Made by a program: the position numbers and the translations under genes | The notes under the pieces: model-generated | What the model was told of the DNA's origin: nothing | What the model saw: only the letters and a program-made list of their open reading frames with translations | Database searches by the model: none | From: an uncultured Lentisphaeraceae bacterium | GTDB taxonomy: Bacteria; Verrucomicrobiota; Kiritimatiellia; RFP12; DVOR01 | DNA length: 49,568 nt | Reading direction: 5' to 3' | Assembly: GCA_949289005.1 (NCBI GenBank) | Contig: CASEMQ010000064.1 | Span: 1 to 49,568 of the forward strand | In this document: positions 1-8,807 of the stretch, in pieces | Position numbering within the stretch: position 1 is the first letter of the stretch | How the letters are laid out: the number at the start of each line of letters is the position of its first letter

Positions 1-931
1 CCGGGATCAGGTAGTCCAGGTCGGACATCTGGCGGAAATCCTCCCGGGGATAGAGCGCGGCCAGCGCCGTCCCCTTCAGGGCCACCGCCGGCACGCCCGG
101 CCGCAACGGCTCGCCTGCCCAGCAGACGCGCCCCTTGAAGGCGCCGAGACGTCCCAGCCACGCGCCCGGGTCCTGCCCGGGCCGCAGGGTGGCGAGCGCC
201 GCCTCCAGCGCCGGCACGTCCAGCAACAGCGCGTCGCAATCCGTCAGCGTCGTCAGCGGGTCGATCGTCTTGATGGCCATCGTTGGGGCCGGCGGGATCT
301 CCAACCGCTCCAATCGCGCCACGGAGCACTGCGTGGCCGGGTCGAAGGCCCGCAGACCATCGACCGTGTCGCCGAAGAACTCCGCCCGCGCCGGCCGCTC
401 CGCCCCCGCCGGCCACACATCCAGGATGCCCCCGCGCAGGGCGAAGGTCAATGGCTCGGTCACCAGCTCCTCCCGCGCGTAGCCCAGTGCCGTCAGCCCC
501 TCCGCCAACGTGTCGAACGGGAAGTCTTCGTTGAGGCGGAGCGACTTTCCCGCCGCCTCAAGCGCCTCCGGGTCCGGGATCGGCTGCAGCAGGGCATGGA
601 TGGAGGCCACCACCAGGCAATGCCCCCGCGCGCCCAGGATGGCCCGCGCCTGCGCCACCCGCGCGCCCGTCAGCAACGCCGCCTCGTCGTCCGCCGGCGC
701 GAGCGTGAGCGTTGGCACCCCCGGTGCCAACAGCGCCGCGTCCGCGGCCGCGCGCTCCGCCGCTTCCGGCGACGGCGCCACCAGGAGCGCCCGCCCCTCG
801 CCCAGCGTGGCCGCCACCATCGCCGCCACCGGCACCGGCAGATCCCCCACCGCGAACGCCCGCTCCCGCCGGGGGAGGATACCCCCCAGCAGCCGCGCCA
901 CCAACGGCGTCACCTCCGCGATACGTTTCAT
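1..931 (-). CDS. mfd: Transcription-repair coupling factor Mfd, N-terminal part (cut by window edge)
   Basis: The minus strand is open from an ATG at 931 to the window edge, giving about 310 residues. The protein opens MKRIAEVTPLVARLLGG and later shows the UvrB-like N-terminal domain of Mfd, including a stretch reading EPLTFALRGGILDVWPAG and then RAEFFGDTVDGLRAFD. In the family this region binds UvrA, while RNA polymerase binding and the translocase motor lie further C-terminal, outside the window. Mfd removes stalled RNA polymerase at DNA lesions and recruits nucleotide excision repair. It is the last visible member of a minus-strand run, 56 bp after the penicillin-binding protein. The Shine-Dalgarno is weak (AGAGGG). 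Identity rests on motif recognition in a partial protein. Confidence 0.82.
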   Translation of the reverse strand, partial: MKRIAEVTPLVARLLGGILPRRERAFAVGDLPVPVAAMVAATLGEGRALLVAPSPEAAERAAADAALLAPGVPTLTLAPADDEAALLTGARVAQARAILGARGHCLVVASIHALLQPIPDPEALEAAGKSLRLNEDFPFDTLAEGLTALGYAREELVTEPLTFALRGGILDVWPAGAERPARAEFFGDTVDGLRAFDPATQCSVARLERLEIPPAPTMAIKTIDPLTTLTDCDALLLDVPALEAALATLRPGQDPGAWLGRLGAFKGRVCWAGEPLRPGVPAVALKGTALAALYPREDFRQMSDLDYLIP

Positions 932-987
932 GCCCTCTAGCATAGCATACTAACGGACGTTTCTGCGGGGCGACGGGTTGGGGTTTG

Positions 988-2457
988 TCATGGCGTGGAT
1001 GGCGTGGCGGTCAGGAGTTTCCAGGTTTGGAGGAGGCGTTTGGCGATGGGGAGCGCGGTGGCGGCGCCGAAGCCGCCGTGTTCGATGAGGACGGTGATGA
1101 CGATTTGGGGGTTGTCGGCGGGGGCGTAGCAGGTGAACCAGGCGTGGTCGGGGCCGGAGGTTTCGGCGGTGCCGGTTTTGCCGGCGACGGGGAGACCGGG
1201 GATGGCGATGGCGCGGGAGGTGCCGTGGGTGACGGAACGGCGCATGAGCGCACGGACGTGTCGGGCGACGGTGGGGGAGAAGATGCGTTTTGGGGCGGTG
1301 GGGGCGCCGGGGCCGAGGTGGGGCGGGGCGAGGGTGCCGTCGTTGGCGAGGGCGGCGGTGAGGGCGGCGATGTGGAGGGGGGTGAGGAGGAGGTCGCCTT
1401 GGCCGAAGCCGAGGTAGGCGACGCGGTTGGGGGCGGCGTCGAGGTTGGGGAGGTGGCCGGGCTCGGAGGCGTAGAGGCGCCGGCCGCTGCGCGCGAGGGT
1501 GTAGCCTTGGTCGAGGCCGCAGCGGGTGAGGGCGTCGCGGAAGGCGGGCCAGCCGCAGGCGGTGGCGGCCTTGGCGAACCAGATGTTGGAGCTTTCGGCG
1601 AAGGCGGTGGGGAGGTCGAGGGTGTCGGCCTCGGGGGGGTGGGGGTGGGTGTCGCGGATGGGTTTGGTGTAGGCGGCGGGGGCCCAGCCGCGGGCGGGGC
1701 AGACGTAGCGGCCGGCTTTGCCGCGTTCGAGGGCGAGGGCGGCGGTGAGGGGTTTGAGGACGGAGCCGGGGGGGTAGAGGCCTTGGGTGGCGCGGTTGAA
1801 GAGGGGCGCGTTGGCGCGGTCGCGCATGGCGGCGCGGAGGGCGGAGGGTTCGGCGGAGGGGGAGGAGACGAGGGCGAGGATGGCGCCGTCGCGGGGGTCG
1901 AGCATGATGACGGCGCCTTTGCGGCCGGCGAGGGCTTCTTGGGCGAGGCGTTGATAGCGGGCGTCGAGGGTGAGGCGGATGTCTTGGGGGGTGGCGCGGC
2001 GGAGAAGGTCGCCGGCGGCGCTGGGCTCGGCGAAGCCGCAGAGGGGGGCGTCGTAGACGCGGGTGAGGCCGCTGAGGCCGTATTCGCGGGAGGCGTAGCC
2101 GATGGTGTGGAGGGTGGCGGGGCCGAGGGGGGTGTGGAGACCCCAGCGTTGGCCGGGCTCGGCTTCGGCGAGGATGGCGCCGTTGCGGTCGAGGAGGCGG
2201 CCGCGGTTTTGGGCGACGCGGGCGAGGGTGGCGGGGCGGGCGTCGTAGCGGCGTTGGAACTTTTGGAAGGCGGTGGAGCCGCAGCCGCTGAGTTGCCAAC
2301 AGGCTTGGTGGAGGAGGAGCGCGGCGAGGGCGGCGCCGAGGAACGCGGCGAGGCCCCAGCCGTGCGTGCCGGCGCGGCGGCCGCGCCAGAGGAGGGCGCC
2401 CGCCGCGCAGAGGGCGAGCGTCGCGAGGAAGAGGAGGTGGAACCAGGGGGCGGCCAT
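988..2457 (-). CDS. Penicillin-binding protein, transpeptidase domain
   Basis: A 489-aa membrane-anchored DD-transpeptidase that would cross-link peptidoglycan in the periplasm. Two hydrophobic segments (about residues 4-24 and 33-53) precede the catalytic domain. All three penicillin-binding motifs are visible: SxxK at S232-K235 (GSVLKP), SxN at S289-N291 and KTG at K427-G429 (KTGTAE). It lacks a long N-terminal dimerisation module, so it is closer in layout to short PbpA-type enzymes than to PBP2 or FtsI; two N-terminal membrane segments are less usual than one. It starts 11 bp after the flippase gene, and the flippase, DUF2156-GNAT and PBP genes look like one envelope operon. The ATG at 2457 was chosen because the earlier in-frame region belongs to the upstream gene. 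Confidence 0.87.
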   Translation of the reverse strand: MAAPWFHLLFLATLALCAAGALLWRGRRAGTHGWGLAAFLGAALAALLLHQACWQLSGCGSTAFQKFQRRYDARPATLARVAQNRGRLLDRNGAILAEAEPGQRWGLHTPLGPATLHTIGYASREYGLSGLTRVYDAPLCGFAEPSAAGDLLRRATPQDIRLTLDARYQRLAQEALAGRKGAVIMLDPRDGAILALVSSPSAEPSALRAAMRDRANAPLFNRATQGLYPPGSVLKPLTAALALERGKAGRYVCPARGWAPAAYTKPIRDTHPHPPEADTLDLPTAFAESSNIWFAKAATACGWPAFRDALTRCGLDQGYTLARSGRRLYASEPGHLPNLDAAPNRVAYLGFGQGDLLLTPLHIAALTAALANDGTLAPPHLGPGAPTAPKRIFSPTVARHVRALMRRSVTHGTSRAIAIPGLPVAGKTGTAETSGPDHAWFTCYAPADNPQIVITVLIEHGGFGAATALPIAKRLLQTWKLLTATPSTP

Positions 2458-2468
2458 GACGGGGTGGG

Positions 2469-4034
2469 TCAGCGGGCGGGGCCGCGGAGTTTGGCGCGGA
2501 GGCCGCGGAGGCGTGTGAGGAGGAAGTCGCGTTCGCCGCGATCGAGCAGGAGCGCCCAGGCGAGCGGCACGAGGGCGGCCTCGACGCAAAGCGTGGAGAG
2601 GATGATGCGCGGGAGGGTGGGCTCGGGGAGCCAGAGGCGTGGGAGGAGGCCGGCGGCAAGGGCGAAGACGCCGAGGAGGAGGAGGGGGAGGAAGATGTGT
2701 GCGAGCCAGTGGCGCGCGCTCATGCCCACGAGGTGGCGGGCGAACCAGACGCGGCCCCAGGCGCAGAAGGCCATGGTCAGGCACATGGCCGCGCCGACGG
2801 CGTAGATGTCGGCGCCGAGGGCGAGGAAGAGCCAGGCGAGGGGGAGGGTGAGGATGAGGGAGGTGCCGAGGACGGCTTGGTAGCGGGCGATGCGGCCGTT
2901 GGCATTGACGGCGAGCATGTGGCCGACGGCGGTTTTGTCGATGAGGATCATGGCCAGGACGCAGAGGCAGAGGCCGGCGGCGTGTTCGGGCGGGTTTTTG
3001 AGCCAGAGGCGGAGGATGCCTTGGACCTCGAGGGCGAGGGGCAGGGCGAAGAGCATGGTGAGGAGGGTGCCGAGTTTGCAGGTGCGGTAGGCCATGGCGC
3101 GCATACGGCCGAGGTCGCGCGCGCCGCAGGCGTTGACGATGGCGGGGGAGAAGGCGCCGATCATGCTGCCGGCGAGGGTGTCGCATTGGTGGCTGAGGGA
3201 GTTGGCGACGGTCATGGAGGCGTTGGCGGCGGCGCCGAAGTATTTGTTGATGAGGATGGCGATGCCCTGGCCGCGGAGCATGGCGCCCAGGCTGCCGAAA
3301 AATTGCCAGCCGGCGTAGTTCACGAGCGCCTTGACGCGCGGCCAATCCCACAGGTAGGCGCGGCGGGGGCGCAGCTCCGGGAAGATGCGCACGGCGCGGG
3401 CGATGATGACGATCTGGGGCGCGATGGCCAGGGTCATCGTCCAAGCCGCGTAGCGGGCCAACCAGTCGCCGGGGTGGGTGACCATGAAGTAGAGGAAGCA
3501 GACGTTGAGGGTGGTGGTGGCGAAGGAGTAGATCGTGAGCTCGGCGATGAGCTGTTTGGCCACGTACATGGCCATGAAAGGCACGTTCATCATGCCCACC
3601 AGGCAGGTGACGCAGAAGAAGCGGAAGACCCAGAGGCACGCCGTGACGCGCTCGGGCGGGATGGTGAGCCACCGGCGCACGGCCCACTCGCCCAGCGGGT
3701 AACCCACCGCCATCAAGGCCAGCGGCAGGACGGTGTGGATGAGCAGGGCGGTGTTGAACCACCGACGGCAGACCTCGAGGCCCTCGCCGCGCGTGCCGGC
3801 TACCCGCGCCTGCCCCACGGAGAAGGCGTAGAAGCGCCCCACGGCCCCGGCCATGAGGCCGTTGAGGAAGCCGATGAAGACGGTGAGCCCGCCGACGAGC
3901 CCGTAGAGGCCGTAGTCCACCTCGCCCAGCGCCATCAGCACCCACCGCCCCGTGAAGAGGCCGCAGACAAGCGCGAAGAGCGACCGCCCGTAGGTGGCCA
4001 CGATGTTCAGGGCAATGCGTCTGTTCTCGGTCAT
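2469..4034 (-). CDS. Polysaccharide/lipid-linked flippase (Wzx/MATE-like, MOP superfamily)
   Basis: A 521-aa integral membrane protein with about a dozen hydrophobic segments. It begins MTENRRIALNIVATYGRSLF and has the regular helix spacing of the MOP exporter superfamily (Wzx, MurJ, MATE). Such proteins move lipid-linked sugars or other amphipathic substrates across the inner membrane. Its start codon shares one base with the stop of the DUF2156-GNAT gene upstream (TGATG), so the two are probably translationally coupled. The downstream neighbour is a penicillin-binding protein. The substrate cannot be read from sequence: an O-antigen or exopolysaccharide unit is the usual guess, and a lipid modified by the neighbouring gene is possible. 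Confidence 0.8.
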   Translation of the reverse strand: MTENRRIALNIVATYGRSLFALVCGLFTGRWVLMALGEVDYGLYGLVGGLTVFIGFLNGLMAGAVGRFYAFSVGQARVAGTRGEGLEVCRRWFNTALLIHTVLPLALMAVGYPLGEWAVRRWLTIPPERVTACLWVFRFFCVTCLVGMMNVPFMAMYVAKQLIAELTIYSFATTTLNVCFLYFMVTHPGDWLARYAAWTMTLAIAPQIVIIARAVRIFPELRPRRAYLWDWPRVKALVNYAGWQFFGSLGAMLRGQGIAILINKYFGAAANASMTVANSLSHQCDTLAGSMIGAFSPAIVNACGARDLGRMRAMAYRTCKLGTLLTMLFALPLALEVQGILRLWLKNPPEHAAGLCLCVLAMILIDKTAVGHMLAVNANGRIARYQAVLGTSLILTLPLAWLFLALGADIYAVGAAMCLTMAFCAWGRVWFARHLVGMSARHWLAHIFLPLLLLGVFALAAGLLPRLWLPEPTLPRIILSTLCVEAALVPLAWALLLDRGERDFLLTRLRGLRAKLRGPAR

Positions 4035-5458
4035 CAATTCTTGGCGGTGCGGGAGAAGTGGAAGAAGGTGTCGTCCTCGCGATCCGGGCGGAGGCCGGAA
4101 GCCAGGAGCATCTTCTTGGAGGCGAGGTTCTCGCGGTAGCACTTGGCCACCACGCGCTCGAGGCCCCAATGGCAGAGGGCGTAGTCGGCCATCGCGCGCA
4201 TGGCCTCGGTGGCGTAGCCGTGGCCCTCGTGCTCGGGGAGCAGGCGGATGCCGATTTCCACGGCGCCGTCGTAGGTGAAGTTGTGGAAGACGCATTCGCC
4301 CACGAGCGTCTCGCCCAGGTAGAGCCCCAGGTCCAGCTCCACGCGTCGCGCGAAGTCCGTGCGCGCGATTTCGAGGAACCACGCGTCGCGCGGGTCGCCC
4401 TCGCCCGTCCAGGCCGTCCGCCAATCCCAGCCCCAATGGCGGTTGCGCGCCACGTCGCGGGCAAGGCGGCCATAGGCGTGGACATCGGCGTCGGGCACGG
4501 GGCGGATGGCGAGGCGCTCGGTGTGGAGTTCGGGCGGGGCGTCGAGGGCCTCGATGACGCGCCGCGGCGTGATGGTGTATTTGTCCACCAGGCGGATGGG
4601 GTTGTACTGCAGCTTCGACTTGCGCAGGCCGCAGTCGCCCGCGTCGTCCTCGCGGTTGATGTAACGCAGGCCGGCGTCCTTCATGGCCTCGGCGAAGCAG
4701 TGGGCGATGGTGGGGTAGATGCCCTCGTAGCCAACGAGCGCCTTCTCCACGTGCACCATGAGCGTGTCGCCGATGGTCTCGCCGACGGTGAGGGCGACGA
4801 TGCGCCCCTCGTGCTCCAGCACCCCGCCCGAGAGCCCCAGCTCGCCGAACATCGAGAGCAACGTCTCCGTGCCGTGCAGCTCCTCCTTGGCCAAGAAGGA
4901 GTTCTTGGCGTACTGCCGCTCGGCGTAGACGCGCAGGAAGGCGTGCGCCGCCGGGAGGTCCGCCTCCGTCAGCGCGCGATAAACGGCATCGGGATAGGCG
5001 CGTCGGAACTTCGAGAGATGGTTGCGTTGGCCGGCGAACCGCCGCCCCGGGTAATCCACGAAGTCCGCGAGATTGTAGAGATAATCGCGCCACGTGCGCG
5101 GGTTTTCCACCACCATGTCGCGTCCGTAGCGGCGCGTGAGCAGGGGCAGGCGCTCCATTGGCGCCGAGCCGATGGCCAGCGGCACGCCCTCGGCCACGCA
5201 CCACGCCTCGATTGCCGCCAAGGCGCGCGTCTCCGCCGCCTCGTCCGCCTCCGGGTGGATGGGATAGGCAAAGCGGATCTTTCCGCCATAGGCCGTGCGC
5301 AGCAGCAGGCACCCCTCCGCCTCGGCCAGCGCCGTGTGCGCGTAGGGGCGCCACATCAGCAGGAAGCCGAGCGAATTGTCCGCCAAGCGAAAGGGGTTGC
5401 GCGCCACATACCGGCGCAACGCGGGGAGCTCATTGGCGTGCAGGGGGCGGAAGTCCAT
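4034..5458 (-). CDS. DUF2156 (MprF-C-like) and GNAT acetyltransferase fusion
   Basis: A 474-aa protein with two acyltransferase-like halves. Residues about 1-290 resemble DUF2156, the catalytic domain of phosphatidylglycerol lysyltransferases and relatives, with the stretches AGQRNHLSKFRRAYPDA and YINREDDAGDCGLRKSKL. Residues about 300-474 are a RimJ/RimL-type GNAT domain that opens TERLAIRPVPDADV and carries the acetyl-CoA loop region GHGYATEAMRAMADYAL. The ATG at 5458 was chosen over an upstream ATG because AGGAGG lies 8 nt before it. The start falls 29 bp inside the membrane-protein gene, and the stop overlaps the flippase start. A role in modifying an envelope lipid or peptide is inferred from the domains and neighbours; the substrate is unknown. 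Confidence 0.78.
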   Translation of the reverse strand: MDFRPLHANELPALRRYVARNPFRLADNSLGFLLMWRPYAHTALAEAEGCLLLRTAYGGKIRFAYPIHPEADEAAETRALAAIEAWCVAEGVPLAIGSAPMERLPLLTRRYGRDMVVENPRTWRDYLYNLADFVDYPGRRFAGQRNHLSKFRRAYPDAVYRALTEADLPAAHAFLRVYAERQYAKNSFLAKEELHGTETLLSMFGELGLSGGVLEHEGRIVALTVGETIGDTLMVHVEKALVGYEGIYPTIAHCFAEAMKDAGLRYINREDDAGDCGLRKSKLQYNPIRLVDKYTITPRRVIEALDAPPELHTERLAIRPVPDADVHAYGRLARDVARNRHWGWDWRTAWTGEGDPRDAWFLEIARTDFARRVELDLGLYLGETLVGECVFHNFTYDGAVEIGIRLLPEHEGHGYATEAMRAMADYALCHWGLERVVAKCYRENLASKKMLLASGLRPDREDDTFFHFSRTAKN

Positions 5459-7046
5459 CGTGTCCTCCTCTTGGGAAAGCGGTGAGCCAGTGCCAACGGA
5501 TGCGGGCAACGTTCCAAAGATAACGGTGCGTGTGCGTCAGCGCCCATGGCACAAAGTCCCGCAGGCCATAATCGCGCACGCGCACGGCCTTGCGCGCGCC
5601 GGGCACCAGACGGCCGCGCGGCACGTCGTCGTGCGGGAAGGGCGGGAAATCCGCCGCGCGGTAGGTGTAAATCGTGGAAGAGCTCATGCGCGGCTGCGGC
5701 TCGGCCACGAGCGGCACGTCGCAGGCGCGGAAGGTTGCGCGGACGTTGTACCAATCGCTTTGCACGGGGCCGCCGGCGGCGACGACCTGCGCGAACTCCA
5801 TCGCGAGCAGCACGCGCCACGCGCACCAGGCCGCGGGGATGGCCGCCATCGCCAGCGCCGGCACCACGCACAGCCGCGGGAAGCGCACCACAAAGGGCAA
5901 CATCAGCGCCACATAGGCCAGCGGCACATAGCGCCCGTAGCCCACGTAGAGCGTCGGCATCGCCAGCGTCGCGAGCAGCGCCAGCGCCCAGGTGCCCCAC
6001 CACCCCGCGAACCGCCGCCGCCAAAGCAACGGGATGGCGAGCGCGGGCCAGACGAGCGCGCGCGCCACCGCGCCCAGCCCGTCCATTCCCGCGCCGTCCA
6101 CCCCGCCGATGTGCACGTTGAAGCCGTAATCCCCCGGCGCCAGCCAATGCCCCAGATAGAAGTAGGCCGTCCGCTCCGGCCAGCCCAACGCCCGCGCCGC
6201 GGCGTCCGCCCCCAGGAAGTCCGCCGAGATGTCCGCCAGCCCGCCCGTCGCGACGAGCCGGAGCGTCGGGAAGACGATCACGCCCACCGCGAGCGCCGCC
6301 AACCCCATCTGCCACCATCGCCGCGGGAAGCGCCACAACAGCGCCGCCCCCAGCAACGCCCCCGGCACCCATGCCGTCGTCTTGAAGGTCGCACCCACCG
6401 CCAGCGCCGCCAAACACAGCCAGAACGCCCCCGCCCGCCACGCGAAGAGCGCCAAGACCAGGAGCAGATAGACGCACCCGTCGGGCATGCCGTTGAAGAC
6501 GCTCACGAAGGTCAGCGGCGCGCACAGCAACGCAAAGGTCTGCCACCGCCCCAATTCCCGCCGCACCGTCAGCCACGCCGCCGCGAGCAAGGCGAAAACC
6601 TGCGCGTGCCCAAAGTCGAGCGAGCCCGTCAACCGATAGAGCGCCGCGTTCCACCCCGTGTAGCCCGCCGGCAAGGCCAGGTGCGCCTGCCGCAGGAAGC
6701 CGTCGAAGGCCAAATCGCCCCCGGCCGCCAAGAGCCGCGCCTGCGGCCCCAGATAGAAGTCTTGGTCCCCCGGCAGCCCGCAGGCCGAGAGCACCGGCAG
6801 GTTCAGCAGGAACGCCACCGCGTAGATGCCCACAAAGGCGCGCAGGCAACCCAGGCGCCAGGCCATCAGGCCGAAGGCCGCCGCCACCATCGCCACGGGA
6901 ATCGGCGCGCGCGCCAGCCCCACCGCCAACGGGAAGAGCACGAGGAGCAGCGGCAAGGCCGCCCACTCCCCGCGCCACGCGGCGAAGGGATCGGGCGCGG
7001 GCCGGGCGTCGCCGCCCGCCGCCGGCTCAGTGGAAGAAGCGGCCAT
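5430..7046 (-). CDS. Polytopic membrane protein, possible GT-C glycosyltransferase
   Basis: A 538-aa protein with roughly ten hydrophobic segments and a soluble C-terminal tail of about 130 residues. The first large loop holds an acidic stretch (GDQDFYLGPQARLLAAGG), the layout expected of lipid-phosphosugar-dependent GT-C glycosyltransferases, but I do not recognise a specific family. It overlaps the upstream TPR gene by 20 bp and the downstream DUF2156-GNAT gene by 29 bp, so the genes appear co-translated. Its position before a flippase and a penicillin-binding protein suggests envelope work. It could instead be an uncharacterised transporter or an assembly factor. Confidence 0.7.
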   Translation of the reverse strand: MAASSTEPAAGGDARPAPDPFAAWRGEWAALPLLLVLFPLAVGLARAPIPVAMVAAAFGLMAWRLGCLRAFVGIYAVAFLLNLPVLSACGLPGDQDFYLGPQARLLAAGGDLAFDGFLRQAHLALPAGYTGWNAALYRLTGSLDFGHAQVFALLAAAWLTVRRELGRWQTFALLCAPLTFVSVFNGMPDGCVYLLLVLALFAWRAGAFWLCLAALAVGATFKTTAWVPGALLGAALLWRFPRRWWQMGLAALAVGVIVFPTLRLVATGGLADISADFLGADAAARALGWPERTAYFYLGHWLAPGDYGFNVHIGGVDGAGMDGLGAVARALVWPALAIPLLWRRRFAGWWGTWALALLATLAMPTLYVGYGRYVPLAYVALMLPFVVRFPRLCVVPALAMAAIPAAWCAWRVLLAMEFAQVVAAGGPVQSDWYNVRATFRACDVPLVAEPQPRMSSSTIYTYRAADFPPFPHDDVPRGRLVPGARKAVRVRDYGLRDFVPWALTHTHRYLWNVARIRWHWLTAFPRGGHDGLPPPARQ

Positions 7047-7845
7047 CGTCGCGGACGCGCCGTGCGCGGACTTTGGGCGTCTCCAGGCCGAGGGCGTACC
7101 ACTCCTCGCCGAAGCCCGCGTTGGAGAAGTGCTGGACGCGGTTGTTGGCCAAGTGGTCGCGGTTGGCCTTCAGCGTCGGGTGCTCGTTCTTCTCCTCGGC
7201 CTCCACGAGCGCCTTGAAGGCTCCGTCGATGTCCCCGCGCTTGACGAGCATCCACGACCACGTGGCGTAAATCAGCGCGGTGGTGCCATAGCGCGCGCGG
7301 CGCGTGGCCTTACGGAAGACCTTGGCGATGGCCTCCGTCGGCTCGTTGTGCTGCCACATCCGCGCCAACTTCATGCACACCAAGAGCGGCTCCATCAGGA
7401 GCGCCCGCGGCAACAACGCGTCCACCCGCGCCCAATCCTGTTTCTGCCAGGCGAACTGCAGCTCCATCGTCGCCAGTTGCCGCCCCAAGAGCGGGATCCA
7501 TCGCCGCCACCTTTCGAGCGGCGCCAGGAGCGCCCGCACCTCGTCGATCATCGCGTCGCGATCCTTCGCCAGCTCCGCCTCCGCGGCACGCGCGTCCGTC
7601 ATCCGGCCGTTGCGCCACCGCTGCACCTTCGCCTGCATCCTTGCCTGCGCCGCGCGCATGACGCCCTGGATGCGGTCGTTCAGCCCGCCCATCTTCCGCC
7701 GCAGCGCCCACGCCAGGGTCAACTGCCCGGACAAAAAGACCAGCATCGCCCAGAGGATCGACCAATACCACGGCGAGACCCCCGCCGCCGTCAGGCCCAC
7801 GCCCGCGGCCAACGCCACCAACGCAATCAGCAAAACCGAGATCAT
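7027..7845 (-). CDS. Membrane-anchored protein with TPR-like helical repeats
   Basis: A 272-aa protein. The first 50 residues form two hydrophobic segments (MISVLLIALVALAAGVG and the WSILWAMLVFLSGQLTL region). The rest is helical and charged, with alternating patterns typical of tetratricopeptide or similar repeats (LERWRRWIPLLGRQLATME; ATWSWMLVKRGDIDGAFKAL). No catalytic motif is visible. The start overlaps the upstream M28 gene by 4 bp (ATGA), and the end overlaps the next gene by 20 bp. A scaffold role for the neighbouring envelope proteins is plausible but only inferred from context. Confidence 0.72.
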   Translation of the reverse strand: MISVLLIALVALAAGVGLTAAGVSPWYWSILWAMLVFLSGQLTLAWALRRKMGGLNDRIQGVMRAAQARMQAKVQRWRNGRMTDARAAEAELAKDRDAMIDEVRALLAPLERWRRWIPLLGRQLATMELQFAWQKQDWARVDALLPRALLMEPLLVCMKLARMWQHNEPTEAIAKVFRKATRRARYGTTALIYATWSWMLVKRGDIDGAFKALVEAEEKNEHPTLKANRDHLANNRVQHFSNAGFGEEWYALGLETPKVRARRVRDDGRFFH

Positions 7846-8696
7846 TCCCGCTCCTTTTCCAACAACTCAATCGCCCGCCGCACCAACGCCGCCGCCCGCG
7901 CCAGAGACCCCGCCGACAACTTGTCGGGCGTGTCCGCCGCCGTGTGCCACCAGCCGTTGCCCGGCCCGTACTCAAAGTCAATCACGTCCGCGGCCCGATA
8001 ACCCTCCGCCACGAACGGCACATGGTCATCGACAATCTCCCCCGCGTCCCCCAGCGGCACGCCCGTCTCACGCCCCGCCCGGCGCAAGATCCCGTTCAGC
8101 CACGCCGAGCCGTTCGCCGCCAACATCGGCGTGAACCCCGCGTCCCCCAACATATCCAGCACGATCACCGGCGTCCCCTTCGGCACCCGCCCCGACCGCG
8201 CCGCGTGCCAAGCCCCCTCCAGCCCATCCCCCTCCGCATACGCCACGCGGCACTCCTCCCCATCCGTGAACAGATAGGCCACCGGCAACCGGTCCTCGTT
8301 CGCGAGCGCGATGAGCAGCCCCGTCGTGCTCGCCCCGTCGTTCGCCCCCACGAACCCCGCAATGCCCGCCTTCGTGTCGAAGTGCGACACCAACACCGCC
8401 ACCGGCCGCGTCTCCCGGCAATGCCACACATTCGCCAATTCCCGGCCATCCGCCCCCGCGAACGCCTCCACCGCCGTCCCCTCGCGCGGCAACCGCCCCG
8501 CGATCCAATCCGCCGCCTCCCGGCTTCCCGCCCCCGCCACGCGCATCGGCCGCTCCGCGCACAACGCCGCCGCGTGCCCCAGCGCGGCCTCCCCGATTGC
8601 CGCCTCCCGTTCCCACGGCTCTCCCCCGCACCCCGCCAACGCCATGCACAGCACCGCCGCGCACGCCGCCGCACACGCTTCGGACCACAAAGACAC
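7842..8696 (-). CDS. M28-family peptidase-like lipoprotein, start uncertain
   Basis: A zinc aminopeptidase or glutaminyl-cyclase-like fold. The metal-site motifs of M28 are all present: VSHFDTKAGI (His/Asp), GANDGAS (bridging Asp), TDGEE (Glu), LDMLGDAG (Asp) and WWHTAADTPDKLS (His). A lipobox-like stretch (CMALAGCGG) suggests export and lipid anchoring. The start is a problem: the frame stays open to an ATG at 8804, but that extension lies in an inverted repeat and reads like repeat sequence. I give the GTG at 8696. An ATG at 8645 would remove the hydrophobic leader. The leader has no positive residues at its N-terminus, so the original 5' end was probably replaced when the repeat arrived. 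The stop overlaps the downstream gene by 4 bp. Confidence 0.72.
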   Translation of the reverse strand: MSLWSEACAAACAAVLCMALAGCGGEPWEREAAIGEAALGHAAALCAERPMRVAGAGSREAADWIAGRLPREGTAVEAFAGADGRELANVWHCRETRPVAVLVSHFDTKAGIAGFVGANDGASTTGLLIALANEDRLPVAYLFTDGEECRVAYAEGDGLEGAWHAARSGRVPKGTPVIVLDMLGDAGFTPMLAANGSAWLNGILRRAGRETGVPLGDAGEIVDDHVPFVAEGYRAADVIDFEYGPGNGWWHTAADTPDKLSAGSLARAAALVRRAIELLEKERE

Positions 8697-8755
8697 AAAC
8701 GGTGCGCAGGCGGTCGGACGCTCCACCGGTCGGGCTACGCCCTCCCTACCGCGTC
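8672..8755 (+). repeat. Left arm of an inverted repeat enclosing the GxxExxY gene
   Basis: This 84-bp stretch matches the reverse complement of 9304-9387. The inner 38 bp (8717-8754) are identical to the other arm except for one base, and the outer part matches around the shared block GGACCACAAAGACAC. The arm overlaps the 5' end of the M28 gene. Confidence 0.85.
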
Positions 8756-8807
8756 CGCCGCCTGCGCATCGATTTTGCCTTGTGCCAAAGGGTTGCCGTG
8801 CCATGTG

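Noticed and set aside
985..2805. Very long plus-strand open frame, rich in Gly/Glu/Ala, opposite the PBP gene
   Set aside because: It is antisense to a gene with all three PBP motifs; high GC leaves such frames open. Composition is low-complexity and no domain is seen.
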